Of a DNA stretch of 64,000 nucleotides, positions 58,192-64,000 are shown piece after piece (positions within the stretch are counted from its first letter, which is position 1; every line of letters starts with the position of its first letter). The stretch is from Lentihominibacter butyricus. GTDB lineage: Bacteria > Bacillota > Clostridia > Peptostreptococcales > Anaerovoracaceae. Below the pieces are notes generated by a model. The model saw only the letters and a program-made list of their open reading frames with translations, had not been told where the DNA came from and ran no database searches. A program made the translations under genes and the position numbers. The stretch covers positions 1-64,000 of the forward strand of contig NZ_JAOQJP010000008.1 of NCBI RefSeq assembly GCF_025567305.1, written 5' to 3'.

Positions 58192-59517
58192 ATGTGGGTG
58201 ACTGGTAAGGAAATAGAAGAGGCGAAAAAGCATGATCTGCTTTCGTATCTGAAGATTGCGGATCCTTTTGAGCTGAAAAGATTTTCTCATGATACCTGGT
58301 GTCTGAGATCACACGACAGTTTCAAGATATCCAATGGGCTCTGGCACTGGTTCTCCCGCGGCATTGGCGGCAGGAGTGCCGTGGACTATCTGATAAAGGT
58401 GAAGGGCTATTCGTTCCAGATGGCGGTGAAAGAAGTGAACAAGGTCATGAACATAGAAAAAACACAGGATATGCGGATCCCTGAAGAGAAGAAAGAATTC
58501 AGGCTTTTCGTAAAAAGTCCGGAAAGCGGGAAGGTGATCAGATATCTGACTGGACGCGGGATCGACTGTAAGATCGTGCATGAACTGATCGATGAAGGAC
58601 TGATCTATGAGGCTGCAAAGGATCATAGCGTCATCTTTGTGGGGCTGGATGAAACCGGGGTTCCGGCACATGCGTCATACAGGACAACGTCTGGAAATCG
58701 AAAAGGAGATATTCGCGGAAGCCGGAAAGAGTATGCTTTCCGGATCGAAAGAAAAACTGCAGAGACGGTACGGGTGTTCGAGAGTGCGATCGATCTGCTC
58801 TCCTATATGACTCTCCGCAGGATGCAGGAGAAAGAATATGAAGGGGAAAGCCTGATATCGACAGCCGGAGTTTCGGCAGCAGAAGCGGATAGCGAGGGAA
58901 GGATCCCGGCAGCTCTCAGAAGGTATCTTGAAGCACATCCTGAGACGAAGACGGTCGCTCTGCATTTCGATAATGACAGGACAGGAAGACGGGCGGCCGA
59001 GCAGGCAGAAAAGTTTCTGGAAGGAAGATACAGCGTGGAGATTAACAGAGCAGAAGAAGGAAAAGATTACAATGAATATCTTATGGCAGTGAAAGGAGCT
59101 GATAAAATGGAGGAACGGACAACAATAGAAGTGATCATGGTAGAGCCGGGAGAAAGAGCCGTGATCAGGGTGATGGACGACAGTCTTGGAGCCATGCAGG
59201 CTGCAGTGGGAGGACTCATCGAGGAGTATATGCCGTTTGAGGATGAGGTGGCACTGATATGCAATGAAGAAGGGAAGATGAACGGGATGCCCTTAAACAG
59301 GGCGATATACGGAGAGGACGGGCAGATCATGGATATAATTGCTGGTCCTTTTTTTATTGCCTATGCACCGGTGGAAAGCGAGAATTTTCTCTCGCTGCCG
59401 GATGATCTGAAGCAGAAATATATGGACAGGTTCCGCGATCCGGAGAAGTTTTTCATGACGGCAGGCGGCATCAGAGCGGTGCCTTTACGTCAGGAAAGAG
59501 TCGATCATGAGCGGTAA
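58192..59517 (+). CDS. TOPRIM primase-like protein fused to DUF3846
   Basis: A 441-residue protein. Residues 1-300 are of the DUF3991/TOPRIM type: a zinc-finger-like or DNA-binding start with WHWFSRGIGGRSAVDYL near 42, then TOPRIM with VFESAIDLLSYM near 183 and ALHFDNDRTGRRAAEQA near 256. Residues 306-441 match DUF3846 (IEVIMVEPGERAVIRVMDD, MNGMPLNRAIYGEDGQIMD). A ribosome binding site and ATG at 59092-59109 lie at the domain junction. ATG 58192 follows GGAAAGG. Probable role: DNA synthesis during transfer. Confidence 0.8.
   Translation: MWVTGKEIEEAKKHDLLSYLKIADPFELKRFSHDTWCLRSHDSFKISNGLWHWFSRGIGGRSAVDYLIKVKGYSFQMAVKEVNKVMNIEKTQDMRIPEEKKEFRLFVKSPESGKVIRYLTGRGIDCKIVHELIDEGLIYEAAKDHSVIFVGLDETGVPAHASYRTTSGNRKGDIRGSRKEYAFRIERKTAETVRVFESAIDLLSYMTLRRMQEKEYEGESLISTAGVSAAEADSEGRIPAALRRYLEAHPETKTVALHFDNDRTGRRAAEQAEKFLEGRYSVEINRAEEGKDYNEYLMAVKGADKMEERTTIEVIMVEPGERAVIRVMDDSLGAMQAAVGGLIEEYMPFEDEVALICNEEGKMNGMPLNRAIYGEDGQIMDIIAGPFFIAYAPVESENFLSLPDDLKQKYMDRFRDPEKFFMTAGGIRAVPLRQERVDHER
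59107..59517 (+). CDS. Possible internal translation product, DUF3846 domain
   Basis: AAAGGAG (59092-59098) stands 8 nt before the in-frame ATG 59107 inside the primase gene, exactly where the DUF3846 domain begins. Translation from here would give a 136-residue stand-alone DUF3846 protein, the form usually seen as a separate gene. Alternative internal start, inferred only. Confidence 0.4.
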   Translation: MEERTTIEVIMVEPGERAVIRVMDDSLGAMQAAVGGLIEEYMPFEDEVALICNEEGKMNGMPLNRAIYGEDGQIMDIIAGPFFIAYAPVESENFLSLPDDLKQKYMDRFRDPEKFFMTAGGIRAVPLRQERVDHER

Positions 59518-59635
59518 TAACAGGGTGGGGGATCCCGGGTGTCTATCTTTAGCAAGCAGACCATTCTGCCCCCATAGAGCAGAACAGAAGCTTTCAGGGA
59601 GGACCCTGATACCCCGGAGAAGGAAAGGAGAAGAG
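59518..59635 (+). other. Candidate origin of transfer (oriT)
   Basis: A 118-bp non-coding gap directly before mobC and the relaxase. It contains TTCTGC/GCAGAA (59564-59584), TCAGGG/CCCTGA (59594-59609) and a GC-rich run GGGGGATCCCGGG. CATTCTG-C (59562-59569) resembles the MOBP nick consensus YATCCTG-Y with one mismatch. Nick position inferred. Confidence 0.5.
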
Positions 59636-59974
59636 ATGAAAAGAAGCATCAGGAAGTATTATACCCTCAACAGAAAAGAGGCAGAAGAACTGAAGAAGAA
59701 GGCGAAGAAAGCCTGCCGCTCGGAGGCGGGGCTTGTGAGAGAGCTGGTCAAAGGATACGAGCCGAGGGAGAAGCCGGGTGACGAGTTCTATGATGCTATG
59801 CGGGATGTGAGCAGCATGGCTGACCAGTTGCAGAGGATCCTCGATCATGCAAAAGGAGCATCCCCGGACGAAGAGCAGCTGATTCATCAGGAAATCGGAA
59901 GATGGAGAAGCTTTCAGGCAGATATCGAAAGGCGGTTCCTCACGCCGGAGGATGGTATCGCCAAATGGCTGTGA
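59636..59974 (+). CDS. mobC: MobC-family relaxosome protein
   Basis: A 112-residue accessory protein that binds oriT and aids relaxase nicking. A ribbon-helix-helix-like N-terminus (KRSIRKYYTLNRKEAEELKK, then KACRSEAGLVRELVKGYEP) and a MobC C-terminus (MADQLQRILDHAKG) are visible. ATG 59636 follows AAAGGAGAAG. A longer frame to 59507 would cross the candidate oriT. It overlaps the relaxase by 10 nt. Confidence 0.85.
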   Translation: MKRSIRKYYTLNRKEAEELKKKAKKACRSEAGLVRELVKGYEPREKPGDEFYDAMRDVSSMADQLQRILDHAKGASPDEEQLIHQEIGRWRSFQADIERRFLTPEDGIAKWL

Positions 59975-61308
59975 CAAAGATCTGGCCGGTGCGGGGAAAG
60001 CCGGACAGCCCGCTTTCCTATGTGATGGATGAGATGAAGACAGCCAATCCGAAGTGGAACAGAGAAGAGCTTTCTGCACTCACAGATGTGATGCATTATG
60101 CTGCAGATGAAGATAAGACGGAGAAGCAGTTCTTTGTCACCGGGATCAACTGCAGTGCGCAGATCGCAAGAGACCAGTTCGTGACCGTGAAGAAACAGTT
60201 CGGAAAAGAAGGCGGCATCGTCGCATATCACGGATACCAGAGTTTTGAGGAGGGCGAGGTCAGCCCAGAGCTTGCTCACCGGATCGGAGTCGAGTTCGCA
60301 CAGCGGGTCTGGGGCGAGGATTATCAGGTGCTGGTCGCGACCCATCTCAATACAGATCATATCCATAACCATTTCGTCGTGAATTCCGTTTCATTCCGGC
60401 ATGGCAGGAGACTGCGGGAAAAGCAGTGGTACGAGCTGAACAGGGTATCGGATGAGATCTGCCGGGAGTATGGCCTCAGCGTGGTGGAGCATCCGAAAGG
60501 AAAAGGCCTGCCGTATCAGGAACACCGAAGCGAACAGCAGGGCGGGAGCACGCGAAGGAATGTGACGCGTGCAGCCGTCGATGAGGCGATAGCAGTCTCG
60601 ACGAACCTGAAGGAATTCGAGATCGTGATGAAGTCCAGGGGATATACCTGCAGCTTCAGGGACGACAGGAAACACTGGACGGTGAAGATGAAGGAATGGA
60701 AAAAGCCCATGAGACTTTCGGGACTTGGAGAAGACTACACGAAGCAGCGGATCCTTGAGAGGATCACAGAAGAGACGGAGCACAAGGTCTTCGAGGTTTT
60801 CCAGAAGACGGTCCATGTCAGATGTCAGTACCGACTTCCGACAAGACGAGAGAAGATACGCAGGATCGGCGGGCTGAAAGGTCTGTACCTTCACTACTGC
60901 TATCTTCTGGGATACCTTCCGAGATACCGGAAAGCTCCGGCAAGAGTCCCTCATCTTATCCGTGATGATATCAGAAAGCTTGACATGATCATAGAGGAGG
61001 CGCGGTTCATCAGCAGGGAGTCCATAAAGGATCTGGATCACCTGAAAGTCTGCCGGGATCTCAGGGTGGAGAAAGCGGAGCTGCTGACAGGAGAACGGAC
61101 GCAGCTTCGGAACCTGATCCGGAGGAAGATCCCGGAGGGAGAAAAAGAAGATGCAAAGGAACGGATCGCGGAGATCGGCGAAGAGCTGAAAGTACTCCGA
61201 AAGGAGATCAGGCTCACAGAGAACATCGAAACAAGGAGTGTACGGATGGAGGAAAGCATCCGGCAGATAGAAAGAGAGGAGATGAAAAGAGATGAACGCA
61301 GGCGGTGA
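59965..61308 (+). CDS. Relaxase, MOBP type
   Basis: A 447-residue relaxase that nicks oriT and pilots the strand into the recipient. Metal-binding histidines lie in H127LNTDHIHNHF (His132, His134, His136). A candidate catalytic tyrosine is near the N-terminus (Tyr19 in LSYVMD). The C-terminal half is a charged, partly coiled-coil tail. ATG 59965 gives the family start MAVTKIWPVRG; it overlaps mobC, and GGAGG lies upstream. Confidence 0.92.
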   Translation: MAVTKIWPVRGKPDSPLSYVMDEMKTANPKWNREELSALTDVMHYAADEDKTEKQFFVTGINCSAQIARDQFVTVKKQFGKEGGIVAYHGYQSFEEGEVSPELAHRIGVEFAQRVWGEDYQVLVATHLNTDHIHNHFVVNSVSFRHGRRLREKQWYELNRVSDEICREYGLSVVEHPKGKGLPYQEHRSEQQGGSTRRNVTRAAVDEAIAVSTNLKEFEIVMKSRGYTCSFRDDRKHWTVKMKEWKKPMRLSGLGEDYTKQRILERITEETEHKVFEVFQKTVHVRCQYRLPTRREKIRRIGGLKGLYLHYCYLLGYLPRYRKAPARVPHLIRDDIRKLDMIIEEARFISRESIKDLDHLKVCRDLRVEKAELLTGERTQLRNLIRRKIPEGEKEDAKERIAEIGEELKVLRKEIRLTENIETRSVRMEESIRQIEREEMKRDERRR

Positions 61309-61927
61309 TGCGGCAGAACAGATCGTGAGGATGTCGCTGGAAGGAGTGGAGGTCGCGGCCAGGATCACAGGTTCAGGTGCAAAGAACCTGGCGGTCCTCA
61401 TCGCGGCAGTGCTGAAAGAGGAACAGAAAACACATGGAAAGGCGAGACTTTCCAATATGATAAGATCAGGAAATGAGCTCAAGGTCTTCACAGTGCAGCA
61501 GAAGGATCTGAAGAGATTCGCAAAGGAAGCAAAACGATACGGCGTACTTTACAGTGTGCTCAGAGAAAAGGGAAGCGGAAGCCCTGATGCAGCTATCGAT
61601 GTGATCGCAAGAGCGACGGATGCTCCGAAGATCAACCGGATAGTGGAGAGATTCCATCTGAATACGGTGGACAAGGCATCGGTCGTGAAAACGATGGAGA
61701 AGGAACTGGACCGAAACCCCATTCTTGCAAAGACCGGAAAAAGCCCTCAGTCTTTGCAGCACTCAGAGAAGGAAAACGATATCCCTACGGGTAGGAAGCA
61801 GAGGACTTCTGTGAGAGAAGAGCTTCAGAAATACAGGGAAGGATCAGAAAAAAGAAAAAAAGCAGCTTCTGTAAAAGACGCGGGAAGGAACCTTTCGGCA
61901 GGAAAGAAAAAGGGAAAGGAGAGGTGA
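61292..61927 (+). CDS. PcfB-like (DUF3801) conjugation protein
   Basis: A 211-residue protein matching PcfB/DUF3801: an N-terminal domain with GAKNLAVLIAAVLKEEQKT and LKRFAKEAKRYGVLYSVLRE, and a low-complexity Lys/Arg/Ser tail. PcfB-type proteins couple the relaxosome to the VirD4 ATPase. GAGGAGATG precedes ATG 61292 within the relaxase end; it overlaps that gene by 17 nt. Confidence 0.82.
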   Translation: MNAGGDAAEQIVRMSLEGVEVAARITGSGAKNLAVLIAAVLKEEQKTHGKARLSNMIRSGNELKVFTVQQKDLKRFAKEAKRYGVLYSVLREKGSGSPDAAIDVIARATDAPKINRIVERFHLNTVDKASVVKTMEKELDRNPILAKTGKSPQSLQHSEKENDIPTGRKQRTSVREELQKYREGSEKRKKAASVKDAGRNLSAGKKKGKER

Positions 61928-61930
61928 CGC

Positions 61931-62122
61931 ATGGCGAAGGAAAAATATATAATGACTGTTGATGAGGACACGCAGGGACTGATCATCAACGCGCTCCTCA
62001 TGCTCCGCGAGGAGAAGCGTAAGGAGGGGATGGATACCGGATGGATCGGAGACGTGATCGTGGATCTGTGCAATGCCCCGAAGAAAAAAACAAGGGTCAT
62101 GGGTGACGGTTGTGAAAGGTAG
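61931..62122 (+). CDS. Small conjugation-cluster protein
   Basis: A 63-residue helical protein (MAKEKYIMTVDEDTQGLIIN start) between the PcfB-like gene and virD4. AAAGGAGAGG precedes the ATG. It overlaps the coupling-protein gene start. Function unknown; short genes in this place are common in related elements. Confidence 0.6.
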   Translation: MAKEKYIMTVDEDTQGLIINALLMLREEKRKEGMDTGWIGDVIVDLCNAPKKKTRVMGDGCER

Positions 62123-63962
62123 AGAGAAGATCATCGCGGCAGCATCCGGCATCATCCCTGCAGTGTGGCTGGCACTTCTCACAGCACCGTTCCTCAGCGG
62201 AGGGCTCACGGAGATCGTATCCGGACTTCCGGATGCTCTCTGCAGCCCCTTTGCGATCACCATATGCGAAGACAGTATGAAGACGGTCTTCCTTTTTTTA
62301 TGTGCCTATATGATAGGAATCGGGATCGCGATTTCTTCCGGAAGGAATTACAGGAGAGGAGAAGAGATGGGTTCGGCTGTATGGGGCGATGCCACGAAGC
62401 TGGACCGGAAGTATCGTGCTGTGCCGGACACGGAAAACAAGATCCTGACACAGAACGTGCGGATCGGGCTGGACGGCAGGAAGCACAGGAGAAACCTCAA
62501 CGTACTGGTGTGTGGAGGCTCCGGTTCCGGGAAGACCCGCTTCTACTGCAAACCGAACCTGATGCAGGCAAACACCTCTCTTGTGGTACTGGATCCGAAG
62601 GGAGAGAACCTCAGGGCGACCGGGAACCTGCTGAAGGCAAAAGGATATGAGATCAGGGTGCTCGATCTCATCAACATGAGAAAGAGCCACTGCTACAATC
62701 CATTTATCTACCTCAGGGACGACAATGATGTCCAGAGGCTGGTGACGAACCTTTTCAAGTCCACCACGCCGAAAGGTGCGACCAGCAGTGATCCGTTCTG
62801 GGACACCGCTGCGCAGATGCTCCTGCTGGCACTGATCTTCTATCTGAGATATGAGGCGCCGGAGGAGGAACAGAATTTCCCGATGGTCATGGAGATGCTC
62901 CGGGCAGGTGCGATCACCGATGAGGACGGCGGGGAATATACGCCCCTTGACAGACTCTTTGCAAGACTGGAGCAGAAGGATCCTGATCACATCGCTGTGA
63001 AATATTATAAGGATTATCATTCGGGGTCAGCAAAGACCCTGAAGTCGATCCAGATCACGCTGGCATCGAGACTCGAGAAGTTCAATCTGGAAGAGCTGAG
63101 GTCGCTCACCATGACGGACGAGCTGGAGCTCGAAAGGATGGGGGAGAGGAAGACTGCACTCTTCGCACTGATACCGGACAATGACACCAGCTTCAACTTT
63201 CTGGTGTCAATCCTGTACACGCAGCTTTTCCAGCAGCTGTTCTATGTGGCGGATCACAGGTATGGAGGAAGGCTGCCGGTCCATGTGCATTTCTGCATGG
63301 ACGAGTTCGCAAACGTGTCGCTCCCGGACGATTTCGACAAGATCCTTGCAGTGATGAGATCCAGAGAAGTTTCTGTGTCCATCATCCTGCAGAACATGGC
63401 GCAGCTTAAGGCACTCTTTGAGAAGCAGTGGGAAAGCATCGCAGGCAACTGTGATGTGTTCCTGTATCTGGGAGGAAATGAGCAGAGCACACATAAATAT
63501 GTCTCGGAGCTTTTGGGAAAGGAGACGATCGATACCAACAACTACAACCGGTCATACGGAAGGAACGGGAGCTATTCCACAGGGTATCAGCTCAGCGGGA
63601 GAGAGCTGCTGGATGCGGCTGAAGTCAGGATGCTCGATAACCGCTGCGCGATCCTGTTCATCAGAGGAGAACGGGCTGTAAAGGATCTGAAGTACGACAT
63701 CCTGAAGCATCCGAATGTCTGCTTCACGGAAGACGGAGGAGCAGAACCGTATCTTCACGGGAAGGTGGAATGGGACATTGCAGATATTTTTATTGAAGAA
63801 TACAGAGATACCGGCAGGGATGACATAAAAGAAAAGGACACCGACGGATCTGCACCGGAGGAGACGGGATATGAGCTCCTGTCAGAGGCGGACATCCTGA
63901 AGGAGATAGAGAAGGAGGAAAAGGAGAATGGACAGAAAGAAAACAGACAGCAGCAGGCATAG
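62112..63962 (+). CDS. VirD4/TraG coupling protein
   Basis: Type IV coupling ATPase that delivers the relaxase-DNA complex to the secretion channel. About 616 residues: two N-terminal membrane helices (about 8-30 and 55-75), Walker A CGGSGSGKTRF (about 134-143), DPKGEN near 160, and Walker B-like HFCMDEFANVS near 395. The start is uncertain: GTG 62112 or 62103, since the frame stays open to 62073 inside the upstream gene. The C-terminus is acidic. It overlaps both neighbours. Confidence 0.92.
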   Translation: MKGREKIIAAASGIIPAVWLALLTAPFLSGGLTEIVSGLPDALCSPFAITICEDSMKTVFLFLCAYMIGIGIAISSGRNYRRGEEMGSAVWGDATKLDRKYRAVPDTENKILTQNVRIGLDGRKHRRNLNVLVCGGSGSGKTRFYCKPNLMQANTSLVVLDPKGENLRATGNLLKAKGYEIRVLDLINMRKSHCYNPFIYLRDDNDVQRLVTNLFKSTTPKGATSSDPFWDTAAQMLLLALIFYLRYEAPEEEQNFPMVMEMLRAGAITDEDGGEYTPLDRLFARLEQKDPDHIAVKYYKDYHSGSAKTLKSIQITLASRLEKFNLEELRSLTMTDELELERMGERKTALFALIPDNDTSFNFLVSILYTQLFQQLFYVADHRYGGRLPVHVHFCMDEFANVSLPDDFDKILAVMRSREVSVSIILQNMAQLKALFEKQWESIAGNCDVFLYLGGNEQSTHKYVSELLGKETIDTNNYNRSYGRNGSYSTGYQLSGRELLDAAEVRMLDNRCAILFIRGERAVKDLKYDILKHPNVCFTEDGGAEPYLHGKVEWDIADIFIEEYRDTGRDDIKEKDTDGSAPEETGYELLSEADILKEIEKEEKENGQKENRQQQA

Positions 63963-64000
63963 AAGCCTTGACAGGCGAGGCAGGATCATCTTCGCAGGAT
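63928..64000 (+). CDS. Partial gene at the window end
   Basis: ATG 63928 follows AAAAGGAG and opens a frame (MDRKKTDSSRHRSLDRRGRI) inside the end of virD4; it runs off the window. The basic N-terminus gives no family. The next genes in such elements usually encode membrane parts of the secretion channel. Confidence 0.5.
   Translation, partial: MDRKKTDSSRHRSLDRRGRIIFAG

Larger units (their letters stand above)
50383..64000 (+). mobile_element. Integrative conjugative element, left part
   Basis: From just after the tRNA terminator, all genes are of conjugative-element type: parA-parB, SpaA-type surface protein, PC4/YdbC, RadC, TOPRIM primase with DUF3846, MobC, MOBP relaxase, PcfB-like and VirD4. 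The left limit is approximate and no attachment site can be proven, because the right end, the VirB4-type ATPase and the recombinase lie outside the window. An att site in or near tRNA-fMet is only a possibility. Confidence 0.82.

Overview
The window looks like the chromosome of a Gram-positive, strictly anaerobic Firmicute of class Clostridia. This is inferred from gene content: an mraZ-led division and cell-wall cluster, stand-alone HypC/D/E, a split cobalamin-dependent MetH, mutS2 and zapA beside pheST, Firmicute-type promoters and Shine-Dalgarno sites, and a SpaA-type surface protein with a sorting signal. I cannot name the genus from the sequence.

Layout. (1) 1-13.8 kb is core metabolism: lipoate ligase; an NSS-family sodium symporter with its 35-residue partner subunit; hypC-hypD-hypE plus a metallo-beta-lactamase-fold hydrolase; deoC on the minus strand; a methionine operon (metF, a separate MetH reactivation protein, metH without its reactivation domain, a small zinc-ribbon membrane protein); lgt; and a TfoX-N-like protein. 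(2) 13,850-23,139 is an integrated element bounded by an exact 17-bp direct repeat made of the start codon and first codons of ychF. It carries xis and a tyrosine integrase next to ychF, a frameshifted DUF5688 gene, a divergent regulator region, a helix-turn-helix/ankyrin-like protein with a tiny acidic repeat protein, an IS256-family insertion with perfect 8-bp target duplications, and an AT-rich three-gene cassette including a DUF4365 nuclease-like protein. (3) 23.1-24.2 kb is ychF, kept intact but now fed by the element's own ribosome binding site. (4) 24.4-38.7 kb holds a lipoprotein, a likely small RNA, and the dcw cluster mraZ-rsmH-ftsL-PBP-murF-mraY-murD-ftsW-murG-murA-ftsQ-ftsZ, which lacks murE, murC, murB and ftsA. 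(5) 38.7-49.8 kb holds an rRNA methyltransferase, pheS-pheT, zapA, mutS2, argS, a radical SAM protein and a TPR protein. (6) 50.0-50.35 kb is a tRNA cluster: Asn, Leu and initiator Met. (7) From just after the tRNAs to the window end is the front part of an integrative conjugative element: parA-parB, a large surface adhesin, PC4/YdbC-like protein, RadC, a primase fused to DUF3846, a probable oriT, mobC, relaxase, PcfB-like protein and the VirD4/TraG coupling protein. Its secretion channel and recombinase lie beyond the window.

How it works together. The dcw block makes lipid II from UDP-GlcNAc (MurA, MurD, MurF, MraY, MurG) and the septal machinery that uses it (FtsZ, FtsQ, FtsL, FtsW, class B PBP), with MraZ boxes in front. 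The met operon makes methyl-folate and passes the methyl group to homocysteine, with reactivation supplied by a separate protein. The two mobile regions are the least ordinary parts. The strongest observations are the ychF start-codon integration site with a promoter and ribosome-binding-site swap, an 11-bp phased repeat array followed by a structured leader at 20.07-20.27 kb, the DUF4365 cassette, the inverted-repeat cluster at 50.42-50.53 kb, the oriT candidate at 59.52-59.63 kb, and the primase-DUF3846 fusion with an internal start site.
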